DNA of 64,000 nt, from positions 23,664 to 87,663 of the forward strand of contig JADFUC010000164.1 of the NCBI GenBank assembly GCA_019722365.1. The letters are read 5' to 3'. Origin of the DNA: Lithospermum erythrorhizon (Eukaryota; Streptophyta; Magnoliopsida; Boraginales; Boraginaceae). The notes under the pieces are model-generated. The model did no database searches. It had not been told where the DNA came from and was given only the letters and a program-made list of their open reading frames with translations. Below are positions 34,400 through 47,980 of the stretch, piece after piece. Each line of letters starts with the position of its first letter. Position 1 is the stretch's first letter. The position numbers and the translations under genes are program-made.

Positions 34400-35340
34400 A
34401 TACCTCCTTTTATAGACCGCCGCCAGAAATGCCAAAGGCTATCAGGCCACCCAAGTTCCAACACTTCTCAATGGAACTGGGAACCCCAAACAACATGTAG
34501 CCCACTTTGTCGGTGAGATGGCAACAATGCCGAATCGGGCATGAAATGTCAAATGGTTCGCTCGCTCCCTAAAGAGAAATCACTGACCGGGTATACTAAC
34601 TCAAGGCTTGCTCTTCATAGACATTGGCTCAACCGGGAGAAAGCGAATTCCTTTAATTTCTTCTTCAATACAGAGGACAAGTTAGCATAATGGAGCTAAC
34701 TACTAAACAAAGAAAAAAGTGTCAAGCATGTAATTCATCAATAGATGACGGCTCCAAAACTTAGTGCAAAAGATAGTTCTCAAAGTCATCAACCATCAAG
34801 ATATGTATTCAAGGCATGCATCGGGACCTGCAGTACATTATGCAGGGATACTCTTTCTCAAACCTTCGAGCACCGCAACAAGGTTTCAGGACATGGAGCT
34901 CAAGATTAAGCCGAATAAAGGGTGCATACCTCTAGTCCAAAGAAATTTCACTGGCTACACATGAGCCAAGTGACGCCAAACGAAGCCTGGGTCAGTTAAA
35001 GTTAAGCACGTTGTGTCTTCCAAAACAACCAAGTTCTCATTCAGAACTAAGAACGCCGAAGGCGGGCTTGAATCTTAGAAAGAAGGAACGCCTCACACTC
35101 AAAGAGATGCAAAGAGAAGGATTATCCTTTCCTTGAGTCTTTCTATCTCCCTTTATGCTCACGAGCTAGCCGAAGCAAAAAATCATAAAGATCCCGTGAG
35201 TCAAAGAGACCCGAGGAGGCAAATCAAGCACCTGAGCCCAATGTATGCAAGTATCACAGGATACTAGCTTCCAATCGAAAAAGTGTCATATTCAAGGAGC
35301 GAGTAATGGATCTCGCCTTTAAATGGGGTACAACTACGGA
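34400..35340 (+). pseudogene. Tat gag remnant
   Basis: Around 34448-34550 the DNA closely follows 59112-59210 of the other Tat element, including aaacaacatgta/ttgcccac, which encodes KQHVAHFV in the better copy. At about 35190-35290 it reads KRPEEANQAPEPNVCKYHRI, the zinc-binding segment of Tat gag, with a shifted frame after. Gag would form the particle. Stops and frameshifts are frequent. Confidence 0.6.
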
Positions 35341-35899
35341 AGAATACAAAGTCTCTTCCAACCATATAACCCCCTCTCACCATCGCCCAAATTAATCGGT
35401 GTCAAAGTACCTCGACGACTTTTGGGAAAGTAAACCCATCCCTGAAAAAAATCATGGTCAGCTACTTAGACGAATGAGACTACGAAGCATGCCATGTATG
35501 TGTCAAGTTGACGACATCCTCAACTACTAAGATGTGCAATCTGCGGCGACGCCACCGCTTTAAGTAGTTCCGTGACTTTCGCCATCACATTCATCGATGT
35601 GAGATTCCGCTTACAAGAAGACGGTACCTATACGAACCACTCATGTGTCGCCACGTAAAACTTAAAGTCGGATAAGTGCACGTCGTAGATGGAGAATTAG
35701 TTGTAAACACCTACCACCTGCATTATTAAAACTATTTTTAAGAATTCCACCAAGACTTACAACAGTCCCGGATTATAATTCAAGGTTTTAACTAAGGCAA
35801 GTGAGCGAACACTCTTTGAAAAAGTTAGTCTACACTTGGCGATAGGGGAACTAGAAACCACAAATTGGTTTTATGCGATACATGTCAAGGCCGCATAAC

Positions 35900-37440
35900 A
35901 TCCTACTAGAAGACTCGATCCACAAATAAACAATGTTGTCCCCTTAACACTTCACCACGCTAAAGTATCGCAAGGACGGACGGAGAAAACAAATAAGCGC
36001 GGATGAAAATCCATTCGCAGTTGAAGAATTCGACTTTGCTGATGTCAAATACTACAAAAAAGAAGCGGCGTGTCCTGGGTGACGAGAGGAAGTGGCCAAA
36101 GACTTCCAAGTACTCAAAGACTTCAAGCATCTACCTCACCTACAAGAAGTAGAGGAAAGAGTTTAGCTCAAGCATTCAAAGGCTTCTACCTTACCCCTCA
36201 CTAACCCAATGCGTGGGCGACAAGCCATCCCTTAAAGGTTTTGTGATGTCTCAAGGAAGGACCCAAAATAGAACATGAAATTACGGGTTCAAAAGCTTAT
36301 GACCTCCTCCCTAAAGGCTGGCTATGATCCCACATGACAAATCCACGAGACAACTACTCGAGGTCACAAAGAACAAAGCTAATAATACTGGTTAAATGAT
36401 ACCCAAAATATGACGAGAAGCGTAGCATGGTCTATCAAGAACTCAACTGGCTGTGGTCAGATACACCCCGAAACCACTGCGTGTCCTAATCAAGAGGGTG
36501 ACTAACCACCACATAGCGTAGGTTGGTAGCAGGCCCCCTCCTGCACTTCAAATACGTGAGGAACGAAGCTCAAGATTCCTCAGTCAAGAACCTCAACCCC
36601 TCGGTTAAGAAAACCAAGAGGAATCTCGCCTTCCTAAGGTGCAAACGTAAAAGGGGTACAACCTCCAATTCCAAAGAAGTCTGCCTTCGATAGACTTGAA
36701 AGTCGACTCCTCCGAACTATGGGCAGTTAACTACCGAAAAAGAAGAGTATCTCGCTCGTTTTTCAACATAAAGCGAGCAAAGCAAGAAGATACACCAACC
36801 GGGGTACCTTCCCAGCCCAAGAGGTACGAGATCCTTCATTCTGAAACGATGAAGGAAAGGTTCATGGCCACTCTCCCATGCATACCGCAGCTAAAGACGT
36901 TAAACCTGAGAAGTAGCGCCAATTCAAATATATGCACCGAAAATAAGTATTCCTGCAGGAGGTAGAACTGAAATTCAACGGTATATCCAAGGAACAACCC
37001 TCCGGGCAATACTTAGCGACGGCCACCAAACGGTATTCTCGACAAGTTCCTCAAACAACGCCAACATGACCTAGCTGCATAAATATATCCAATTTGGAAA
37101 GGCACGTCAGGAACGACGACCACCCTCGTAAAGAAGGCGCCCGAGTATGGAAAATCAACAACACTCTCGAGGGCCGAGACTTCAGCACAAGAGAAAGCGT
37201 GGCACGATGGGGGTCACCTTCCCAGTTCAACAGTACGGAAGGCCCTCATCCAGTGGAACCCGATGAAGGCTAAATTCATGTCTACATTCACATGCTTATC
37301 GCAAGTAGCTTAGGACAACAAGACCTGGGGACACTTAATATATGAGCCCGCGGATACAAGTCTCATATGTGGATCGCTCTCAGAGGAAATAGAGAGACAG
37401 AAACTAAACCGTATATTGCACAAACCATACGGGAAACATT
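35900..37440 (+). pseudogene. Protease-to-RT linker remnant of Tat pol
   Basis: Around 36298 the frame reads AYDLLPKGWL, matching SYDLLVKAG at about 61250 in the other Tat element, a segment between protease and RT. Around 37170-37200 an agacttcagcacaagagaaa stretch matches 61438-61460. Within it, 36800-36960 and 37210-37390 resemble each other, suggesting an internal duplication of about 410 bases. The reverse transcriptase that should follow is absent. Confidence 0.45.
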
Positions 37441-37690
37441 CAATCTAGGATGCACTTGACATTCTAGCCGAATTCTCGTTAATGGGACGATCCCGTATAT
37501 AAATACATCCTCGAGTAGACATCATGGAATGAATTTCACCAAGACAAATGCCTAAATATAAGTCAATAACACCCTGGCCTTCATGAAAGCGCTGGATTTG
37601 GTCGAGACTTAAAGCTCTGGCCAAGACCATCGACAAGTGGCTAGACATGCAAATAAAACCAGAGGTTTCAATGTTTCTAACAAGCTCAAG

Positions 37691-37811
37691 CACACCCTCG
37701 AGTACGAGGGATAAACCGCCCAACCTCTCGAGCACGCAGGATAAACTCCGCCCACACCACCGAGCACGAGGATAAACCACCCAACCCTCCTCGAGCATGG
37801 TGATAAAATGT
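37691..37811. repeat. Minisatellite, about 30-bp unit, four copies
   Basis: Units begin at 37691, 37720, 37752 and 37781, each of the form cc(a)ac.c..cgagcacg.ggataaac. They lie just before a segment (37826-37885: aactacatttggcctggatc, then cccggggtacgtag) that recurs after the second minisatellite at 48130. Tandem repeats in 3' untranslated parts are known in Tat and Ogre elements. Confidence 0.75.
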
Positions 37812-38624
37812 CAACACCCCTCCGAACTACATTTGGCCTGGATCCCTATGAACGATCCCCGGGGTACGTAGGGCGTTTCAATACGCATCGGGCACAACCA
37901 TAACCTAAAAACAATGTAAAAGCGACGAGCTAAAAAGATAGCTGCTATCAATAAAGGCAAGATGAACAAACATGCAGATGTCTCAACCAATCCAACATTG
38001 ATATGGCATAAGTCTACATCAACAAGTAACCCTCAATGTTACGCTGTCATGGCTCTTGAGGTAAAGCTGCAATCACAAGAAAGGGTTATACTACTAAAGC
38101 TCCTAGATTACAACTTCGGACTGGGTTCAAGAACACGATGTTAAAACTCTTGAACCTGGTTACGCAAGTGATGATGAAGATAATAAAATGACTGCTCAAC
38201 TCGGCTACATCATAAACTCGTTGTACTCAAGTAGATGAATGAAGTGTCTACCCCCGCTTAGAGTAACGAATGAGGCGAAGAACGAAATCGGGCACCCTAC
38301 AAGACGCAATAAGACTAAGCGGAGGAAGCAAAGCCTCCACCTTCTACCCAACACTATCTTTAAAACCTCGAAGGACCAAGGTCCTAAGAGCGAAAAAGGC
38401 TCTCAACACTGGGCGATGCATCAAAAGATTCCCTATAGGGTTGTCCAGTGTCAAGAAGAAATGCATCGTCTCATGAAATTTAAGGATCCTTCTACCCGAA
38501 CTACGCAACTCTGCCTCTGATAATCACTAACATATAAATATCCATATGAATAGAGATTATCCCGACTACCGAGGACTTTCTTTTTGTCAGTTGGAGCTAT
38601 TTTGTCGCTTAAGGCGAAGTCAGA
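37812..38624. other. Tat 3' region, no gene recognised
   Basis: Frames 38239-38520 and others are short, rich in K, R and T, and match nothing I know. A caacaagtaaccctc phrase at about 38019 recurs at 38999. Confidence 0.4.
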
Positions 38625-38900
38625 ATATATCTACTATGTCCAATACGCCTCCAAAGCCAGACATAGCTATCCTCATTACTAAGTTGCTAAAGTTAATCAG
38701 GAACATATCTAATCATGTTCAAAGAAGCCTCAAAAGCTGGATATGGTTATTCTGACTACTAAGCTGCTGGGTGCCGCTAGAACATATCAACATGTCCAAT
38801 ACGCTTTTAAAGCCGCACAAAGGCATCCCGACCAATGCACCAAAGCTGGTCGAGACATATCCACATCATCAAACAAGCTTCGAAGAGTCATAACGATGTA
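38625..38900. repeat. Tandem repeat, about 78-bp unit
   Basis: Units start at 38625, 38703, 38782 and 38855 with (a/t)atatct or acatatc, followed by atgtccaatacgc-like, aaagcc and acta(a/c)ta words. There are about 3.5 copies, diverged at roughly a quarter of positions or more. It is typical of the non-coding 3' portion of large Tat elements. Confidence 0.6.
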
Positions 38901-39550
38901 CAAGTTAGCAAATTAGGCTAAACATAGTAAGATCAAATTGTTGAAGCCCTTGAGCAAGGATGATCTGCCTGAAGATTGGCATTGTACAAGCCTTTACTCC
39001 AACAAGTAACCCTCGAGTTAAGCCGGCAATCTTCAGATGAGCCGCACTTCAAGATGGGAAAAGCCTCCCGTGATATACACTCCCGACTGCATACAAAGTG
39101 GGAACACCACTAAAACCTCGATCCGTGAGACTAAGGTCAAGTTGGAAGTCATGATGCTTGAGACAAATGCAAATAAATATCGGAAAGCACGAAAGACCGG
39201 TGATAACCTGTGGATCACCACATTTACCAAGTGCATGACGTCATGCCAAGATATAACACTTGAAGGATAAAAGCACCTCATTTATCTATCCATAATTCAT
39301 GTTATGAATATCGAGATCTAAGGTCCCCTTATATCAACAAGCAAGATACTCAAGTCTCGCCACATCTAGCCACATGTTTGAGGACTAAGTATCAAGTGCG
39401 TAATAGGGAGCGATGCCCGGCCACGGTTCTTTCTCCTCGCTGGGTAATCAATAACCCAACATATCCAAGAGAATATATGCAAGTATCGAACCTTACAAGA
39501 AGCGGGGAGGTAAAGAAGGTAACCTACAAATGGTCATCACCTTAAACCGT

Positions 39551-40408
39551 TGAAATCAATGAAAATTGATTCCTTTAATATGCCCGCTAAGTAATAATTA
39601 TGTGATCAACACCATTTACCGGGTCAAGTTGTCTTTCATGATTATCGAACTTAGCGCTCACCTTAGTAATCAGATATTACTAGTTCGTCTCATGATAATT
39701 TAAGGGGTTATGAGCGATGTTAGATCTTACCATTAATCGTTATAATAATAGTAATTGGTCAATTATTATTACTATACAACTTACTATTATCCGAGCCTAT
39801 GTCACACACATACAGAATATTCAATTATATTTCATGCATGGAAATTAAACGAGACTTGTATATTGGAGAAATGTATCTCTCAATATTTATATATATTTGA
39901 TAAATATATATTGATGAACATCAAATTGGTTAACTTGCAAGTTTAATCAATTGCTAATTGAAATTGATGAATAACTTGATGTTATTCTCGATAATACTCG
40001 TTAATATTTTAATCGACTTGTTAATTAAAATGGAACAACCTCAATTACTAACTCATTATTTGATTGGAAGCCATAACGGTCTACCTGCTAACGAGTTAAA
40101 CCGATTTCTTAACGAAAGCTGTTTAACGGGTGGAAATTGGCAAATGGGCTTTAAATGAAAATGTAAACCCTTTGCCTACCTAGAAATGAATGTCACCGCC
40201 TCCCTAAGAATGGAAAAAATTTCTCTTCCATTTTGTTCTCACAACCTGTAGCAAGTTCAAGTCTGAGAGGCTCCCTCAATTTTATACATCGTAACGTAAG
40301 AACGGAACTCTTTTATTCATACCTCGTACTATGTGTTTTAGATTAATTTATATCATTTGAGGATCCGGATGTGCGAATTCTATGCTTATCACAAATGAAA
40401 TCTACATT
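39551..40408 (+). repeat. 5' LTR (shared part) of nested copia
   Basis: Aligns with 46980-47935 from gaaatcaatga(a/g)aattgatt to cacaaatgaaat. Long identical words include aaattggttaacttgcaagt. The copy contains hairpin-prone AT blocks near 39870-39920. Confidence 0.7.
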
Positions 40409-41659
40409 TATATTCACTGATGAATATATACATGAAAAATCAACCCATTTTTATATATGTTTCGCTATATTTAACCTACCGTTTCATGTATTGGATTTTG
40501 ATGATTAAGTTTATTTGAATGTTTCATGAATCAAAGGGATTAAAAAAATTGACACTTTACTTAATTGGAAAGTAATCATTTCGATTTTATTAAATGAGGA
40601 TTAAAATTTCGTGAAATTATGGAAATACATCTGTTGTGTTCTTGACCCTTGAGGTTCAGGCTTTTTTTCAGAATGTTTTGAATTTTTAAGTACTCCAAAC
40701 AATTAAGCTAATTTCGATTGCTTTAAATGAATCGAAAAACTAGAAGTGTTTTTGATAAAATTCCCATTTTGACGTGTTCAATAAATTATAAAATCATTTG
40801 AATGTTGGAGCAAATTCCATTTAGAGCCTCCCAAACTACTTACAAAAGTTGCAATTAACTGAAAACTGAATACAAAATCGGCCGAACTCAAGGAACGGCT
40901 CTGGCGCTGGCCCGCGCCGGAATCGATGCCCGCCACCGACATAGCCCATCGCCATACTACATCACCGGCCGGGCGCGCGTGTCATTGGGTGGCCGGAGGC
41001 CGGCGGTTTTGTCTAAGTAAATTTCGCCGTCCGCTTTAGAAAACCTCAAATGATGTTTTATCTAAATTATTTTTGTTTTAAAATTTATTGGTAATTAATT
41101 TTGGTTTTAAATGTTAAATTATACCTGTCATTAAGATAATTGAATATATATCTTTGAATGACATTAAATTGATTTATATTTCCTTTCATAATTATTTTCA
41201 TTAATTGATGAATTTTTGAAATATATTTACGGTGACTTTTAAATTTTGAATTTTGGAGTTAATACTTTAAGTAATTATCTGATTTAAGTAGATGATAATT
41301 ATTGTAAATAACAATATTAATCATGTGGGAATATATTTGAATTAAAATTTTACATTAATTGATAAATAATTGTAAAATAATAGGTAATTAATTAGTCAAT
41401 TATGAACACATTTAATCTCATTTCATTTAATATATATATGACACTAAGTATTTATATGTTTTAATGTTTTGCTCATATATATTATTATGGAAACGGAAAG
41501 GATGATTTAGATACGAAATTCAGTTTTTTAATTTATTTATTTACTTGTCCTGCATCGAAATGTCAGAATGACTCACGAGTCGTATTTCTTTTATTCTTGT
41601 ATTCTTTTACCCACAAGCCTGCGTGCTGTCTAAGTTGTTGAGTAGTAGTATAACGCCTG
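40409..41659. other. Sequence between shared LTR part and primer site
   Basis: AT-rich with no frame of note, except for a GC-rich islet at 40879-41010. It has no counterpart after 47935. It may be the rest of the 5' LTR or an insertion. Confidence 0.35.
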
Positions 41660-41670
41660 TGGTATCAAGA
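41660..41670 (+). other. Primer-binding-site-like word
   Basis: tggtatcaaga resembles the TGGTATCA core complementary to initiator tRNA-Met. It lies upstream of the gag-pol remnant, as expected. Confidence 0.4.
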
Positions 41671-43498
41671 TAAAGATATCCACAAAAAGACGACACTGGA
41701 GAACTCAGAAAGTTTTCTTAAAGGAAAACAAGAACACAAGCACTCGCACATGTTAAGTGTCAAGTATAGGACTTATGTTAGCATTTCACTTGTTAAGGAT
41801 GTAATAAATTAAGCAATACTATATCTCCTCAATGTGTTATTTATTTATTTTTCATGTTTATGGATGTTGTCAATATGCTATCATAAATGTTAAATAAAGC
41901 AATAACATTAAATAACATTAATCCGACACACCGCGACGAAGGTGTTACGCTGCACTTTGATATGACAACGGATCATGTCAAGTGATTTCACTAACGTCAG
42001 GCTTTCGATGATCACTCCAAGTAACTTATTATTTGGTTTGTTTGGTATGCTTAACCGGGTTTGTCGGAGATACAGTCAAGTAGTTAACCTTATGGTATGC
42101 TAAATGGAGCAAAGAGTTATGTAGTTTTGTAATTGGTCGTAACCTACTATTGTGCTGGATTCAAAATGTATTAGTGGTTGCTTGAATCTGGGCATAATAG
42201 ACTTTGGTACCTTGCATATTACTTACATAATCGCTGATGAATCCTACCTATTATACTCGATTCAAATGCATGCAAAGTGTTTCCGCTTGAGAGTCGAAAG
42301 TATATAGTAGATCTTGATACCTTGTACATTTTGTGAGATTCAAGTACTAAAAGTTACTTTACAATTTATTTTGTAAATACGTAGGATTGTTTCGAACTCA
42401 CAATCGTTGGTTTTTAAGTTGCATATTTCCTATTATGTTCGCATAATAAGCTTCACTCCATTTTATTCACCATTCATCAAGTAAACTAAATGCATGACTT
42501 TATAATGAAATAAATTAAGCTAAGGAGGAAATCCAATGACTGCTGAAACAGCACATAATCATTATCTTCAACCATTGCAATCGGTCAGATGCTAATAGAG
42601 GATGTAAACTTTTACCACAAACATTTAAGACTGATTCAATCATAAGCCGATACGTTGCATGAACTTCGGCTCAAGTGGAACAAAGTCACATGATATGATT
42701 GAAGGATAATTTACCTGATTCAATCAAAGGTGATGACGCTATGAAGACCAATATGTCATATTGTCTCTAGCCTACCAAACGTTTCAAATAATAAAGACAG
42801 TTTGATCTCTTTCATAACTCGATTAAGGAAAACTATTGAATGATCTTGAATGTTGTGTATCTACATTTCAGACATGTGATTGGTATTTGAAGTTTCTTTA
42901 ATAGCATTTAACAGGTTCAGAATTGCGAGGAAACAAAAAGTTGGCATGTAACCAAATAAGCAAAGTTATCTGCTCGCCCTCACATCACTTGTACAGCTTG
43001 AGTGAACATGAAACTATGTTGAAGTTAATGATTCGCTTTCATTATTTCAACTGCAAAGCATAGAAAGAAGGATTTAAGTGCAATATTTTGGGATTTTGAA
43101 AGAGAGATTTGATTAAAATTCAAGCATTCAAATAATTTTGTTGTCAAAGCCGTATCGTCTTGGTTGGGCTATCGTCGAGAATTACCATGACTATGATTTA
43201 ACTATGGACATGAGCCAAGTATAAAGATATCGGAAGACAAGATACAAAGAAAGTTATCGAGCTCTTTGTGGTAACGCATAGACGCATCACATTATAGAGC
43301 AATACGCTTAAATCCTCCACGGGCATGGTCGATTCTAAACTATTTTGCACTTCAGAAGAGTAGAAAAGAATGTCATGTTTGACTTACACGTTTCCATAAT
43401 TGTGTGATCTCGATAAGAAACATTTACTCCTTCTTCTTTTAAAAGGAAACTTTGAACAACAAACGATTGAATAATACTTATTGATAACGATCAACGAG

Positions 43499-43717
43499 AC
43501 TCTAGTATACACTAAAAGCATTTAACTAAGTCAACTCTACTAGACTTAGTGGGAGGTTCACTAGTCTAAATTAAGTTTGTATAAGTTTACATACAAGTTA
43601 ATTACAAAGAGAACAAGACTTGAGTATAATCTGAAAAAGATGAACTAAGTCGAATTTCACAGATTTAGCGGAGAATTATAGTCTAAATTAAGTTTGTATG
43701 TTTACAAGTTAATTAAG
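43499..43717. repeat. Tandem duplication of about 110 bp
   Basis: Two diverged units (43499-43617 and 43618-43717) share gagtata, aactaagtc, agtctaaattaagtttgtat and acaagttaatta. They lie inside the nested copia interior. Confidence 0.6.
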
Positions 43718-45889
43718 ATCGTCATTGAATGATACATCAGAGTTGATAAGGGTATGGAAAGGACCATATGAATACTATCAAGTTCTGAGTCAGAAGTATC
43801 ATCGATATAAGTAGTATATCATCCGAAGAACGAGACATTTCATTTTACCTTAAAAACGCATCAAGTTAAGATATCGCATTTCTAAGAAATTATAAGTTTA
43901 ATGAAGTTAAAACACAAATGGATGACATCTTTCAATTTCATATACCAAGATAATTTCTATCTCTAACCTTAGATGTCATTAGTTGAGTGATATGTATGGG
44001 GTGATTGTGCTTAACGTGGTCAAAACACAAAGAATGAAATAATTTCACATATTGCCTACACCTACCTTTAAATAATTCTATTCATATTCAACTCCATGAC
44101 AACCTAAGAGTTGTGCTTGATAAACAAACTTTGGAACGCCTCGCATAGATAAGTTAGCATTATGCCCGTAGTAGTATTGCCAATTCTGTCCTCGCATCCA
44201 AAGCTTGATATTAAAGTCACTTGTACATAACCAAGGAAGTCAAGTATTTATTTCCATCCACTATAGTGTCGCAATTTATTGTACATATAGAGTCTTCACA
44301 GTGAAGCACAAATAGTGAAAATAGCTAGATGCGACTGAATGCATTCAAGTGGTCTGCAGGGAGATACCAACTCAGATAGAACTCTTCGGTTAGTATCAAG
44401 GAGTATCTGACTTTGCATGATTTAAAAGCTAAACGCAATGATACAAATGACAACATGAATAAATAATACCTAATAAAATGACTGTCATTGAAATGGAAAT
44501 AAGATGCGAATACACGGCTGAAAGATAAAGTTTCTATATTATCTCTATATAGCTTATTCATCGTATAAAGAGCCCATTCTATATTACGCTTTTGGATGGC
44601 GAATCATCACAAGTAATAAATATAGTTTCATTAAACGAAAGCAATCGTCAATGAGCGTTTAATCATACATTTGGTTGAGAAACCAAGATTAAACATGGCC
44701 CATTGGTTGACTGGGTGCTCATGTTTATTTCTGCAACTTTCTTATCGCTATTCCACAAGTTGTAACATGGTCTAAGCAAGCTTATCCAAAGAATGTAAAA
44801 GTTCCTAAGTAAATGATCGCGTGATGGATACTTAAATACTGTTATTGGAACTCCACATCTCAAGTCAGCATGTAAAAGAAAGTTTCTATACTATTAGAAT
44901 CTAAAGTTGTAAACTTAAGATTTAGTATAATGGAGTTAAATTATTCAATTTTGGATACTTGACGAAAATCACGTTAATCAAGAAATACGAAGAACCTCGA
45001 GGTCCTTAAAGGTTAGCTGGGAGTGTGAATCAAGTATAAATAAAGTTTTATACACTAATGTTGAAGAAACTTTCCACAACCTTAAAGGGCATAGTAGCGA
45101 TTAGATTCTTTTACATTTGCGAGCCCAACTGCTATATACGCGATAATATGCTATAATCTGGAAGTCACATTATATATATTAAAGGAAGCCGCATGACATT
45201 TGCTTGTTAAGCTTAAGATGTCAAGAAGCTCGAGGTGATTGAATCTATAATAGATTAAATTCTATAAATAGATAGATTTCTCTGCCGACAAGCAACTCTT
45301 CATTGAGGTCTAATCCTTACCAAGCAAGTGGCCTCTACATTAACGGTAGCGGTCGCTTCATTACATAGTAATATGATTCACCGTATGCTCCATCAAGGTC
45401 ATGTGTCAGGCACCACAACTATACTTTAGCATGATTCCCCTGATTGAATTGTAAGTTTTAATAAAGGTATTCACGCTGATTCGAATACGCTTGGTGGTAA
45501 CTTTAAGAGAATGAGGTAAATATAGTTATACGGAATGAATCGCTTGTTGATCTTTACTTGTAACCTAATGTAATAGTAGCATTATGGACAGTTGTACCAT
45601 ATGAAAAAGCTATTAGGCAAGAATTTTCATAATAGGATCGAGTCTAGTATGCCTGACGTAGTAAACTAAAAGGAAACTTGAACTCAAGATACAACTTGAT
45701 CTACCAATCTGCTTTTGTCGGGTAATGTTGTTAAACAATATGCATTTAATAAGACATATGTGTTTTAACACACTCGAGTTGTGTTGTAAACCTACCCTAT
45801 AGAACCCCGAGAAACGCTTGAAACCCATTTTGATCATAGTCGCGCCACTATGTCGATAATCTTAGTCATCAATGATTTTCTAGTTGGTA

Positions 45890-46100
45890 ATTGAAGCCGA
45901 TTTAATGTAAAGGCTGCTTGTAAGTAGTATTCCTATAAAGAATGTGATTATAATCACTATCCTTTTGCTTTACATGTCCTGAAATGACCTAAGAGTTTAT
46001 GCAAGCTTAAAGGATCCATGTATGGATTTAAGCATGCATCTCGGAGTTGAGATCATTCCCCATTCAACCAAGCTTTGCTTCACGAGCTTAATGTAAGAAC
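45890..46100 (+). pseudogene. Copia reverse transcriptase remnant
   Basis: Around 45905 the frame reads FNVKAA (from the DVKTAFLNG motif with the catalytic aspartate changed to N). At about 45990-46050 it reads SLCKLKGSMYGFKHASRS, the well-known copia K.SIYGLKQASR.W motif, followed by a stop. RT copies the element RNA into DNA. Flanking DNA in both directions is too decayed to follow, and the YVDD box was not found. Confidence 0.65.
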
Positions 46101-46979
46101 CGAACATGGCAAAAGTTCAAATGGGAGCTAGTTCATTCACTTTCTGGAATAAGTTAAGTAATTGATTAAAACAAAAGTTCCTTTGTGTTTTAATCTGATT
46201 GTTAACTAAACTACATGAATGCATGATTCATTCATATAGTTACCCATTATTTATTTCACATGCCGTTGAAATATATAATATACACATGTATCAATCCGAC
46301 GAAAGTGAAAATTTAATCCCTAGGTTAGTCTATGCTTCCTGCAGAGGGAACATGAATTGGCCGACACACCTCTTCGGCCTAGAAACATAGGATGCCTAAA
46401 GGCCTTAAATTTCTATTTACGATAGTTAAAAATGACAAACATCAAATGACTAACACGGCATTTTGATTAATGATCAAGACGGATCACGCTAGCCCTGTGA
46501 CTGCATCAATACCGGCCGCCGGTCCGGTGACTGGGGAGAGCTACGACCAAACGAATTCATAGAAGTTGATATGTATATCTCTGCGGTCGTATGATATTTG
46601 TTTTAGAATTTTTAGGTTCGACAATTCTTAGACCTACGATATATAACTATTTGTGTTATATAAGCTCGGCATTTTGACTATGACTAAACGCTCCGCCTTT
46701 AAGTCAGGATTGTCTGGCATATGTTAGGTCACAATGCTGAGTATATAATGATAGATGTCATATATTAGGAGGATTTATCCATCCTTGATATACAAGGAAG
46801 ATCTCAGCCTCGCCACGCTTGGTACTGACCGTTTGGCTGACGCCTACAAATGCTTATTCGCCTATACCGAGTAAAGAAAGTTGTGGGTGTTTCATGACAC
46901 ACTTCTTATGGTTACCTACCACTGAGATCGCGCGATAAAGGAATTGTATGGTAATCGCCCTAGGGCAAATTGGGAGGCC

Positions 46980-47935
46980 GGAAATCAATGAGAATTGATT
47001 CCCTTTATTATGCCCGCTGCGACAATTACGTATCAATTCATTTGACGGGCCGTTAAATGCGACATCGAACTTAGTGTTCACCTTTTAGTAACGGTATATT
47101 ACTAAAGGGTTCTCACGACACTTATGTCATGAGCGATCAAGTAGATCTTACTCATTAATCGTTATAATAATAGTGCAATTGGTCAATTATTATTATACAA
47201 CTTACTATTATCCGAGCCTGGCGCCATTACACATACAAATGATGAGTTCGACTATATTTCATGCATGAAATTAAACGAGACTTGTATATCGAGAAATGTA
47301 TCTCTCAATATTTATATATTTTGATAAATATATATTGATGAACATCAAATTGGTTAACTTGCAAGTTTAATCAATTGCTACTGGAAATTGATTTAATAAC
47401 TTGATAAGTTATTCAATGTTGACTTTGATATTTTTAATTGACTTGTTAATTAAAAATGGAACAACTCACTAGTAACTCATTATTGATTGGAAGCCATAAC
47501 GTCTAATTAAGTTAACGAGTTAAACCGATTTCTTAACGAAGGCTTAACGGTGGAAATTGGAAATGGTATTTAAATGAAAAATAAACCTTTGCCTCCGCCT
47601 GTATCACTCGCCCCTCCCTCCCCAAGAAACGGAGAAAAAATTCTTCCATTTTGTTCCTCACAAACTCTAGCAAAAGTTCAAGTCTACGGATTCGATTCCC
47701 TCCCCGGTGTGTGCAATCTAGGAGGACATCGCTTTTGGTATTGGACAAGAAATCGAGTAGGTTTCCTCAAGGGCACTCCACGTAAGGCATCTTCGAGGGA
47801 GCGTTTCATTTCGGCTCTCACCGCGAATGTAAGAACTCTTTTATTCATAATTGCAATTATGTGTTTTAGATTAATTTATATCATTTTGAGGATCCGGGAT
47901 GTATGAATTTGGTGTTTATCACAAATGAAATTCAT
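46980..47935 (+). repeat. 3' LTR of nested copia
   Basis: About 950 bp matching 39551-40408, preceded by a purine-rich aaattgggaggccgg. Where the match ends (near tttatcacaaatgaaattca) Tat-like sequence resumes. Confidence 0.65.
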
Positions 47936-47980
47936 ACTAGATTCTAACAAAACAATACTATCCTTAATTGTACTAAGGAT

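Larger units (their letters stand above)
39551..47935 (+). mobile_element. Nested Ty1/copia element
   Basis: Related LTR sequences at 39551-40408 and 46980-47935 enclose about 6.6 kb. A copia-type RT trace in the interior fixes the plus orientation. A primer-like tggtatcaaga occurs at 41660-41670, over 1.2 kb after the shared LTR part, so the true 5' LTR may reach 41659 with the 3' LTR cut short, or the gap may be an insertion. It interrupts the Tat element and is therefore younger. All frames are broken. Confidence 0.65.

Noticed and set aside
37445..37798. Minus frame of 117 codons over the first minisatellite
   Set aside because: The openness is created by the tandem 30-bp units; the translated sequence is repetitive and unlike a known protein.
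47574..47906. Plus frame of 110 codons in the nested copia 3' LTR
   Set aside because: The corresponding stretch of the 5' LTR (40160-40360) is broken, so the frame is not maintained.
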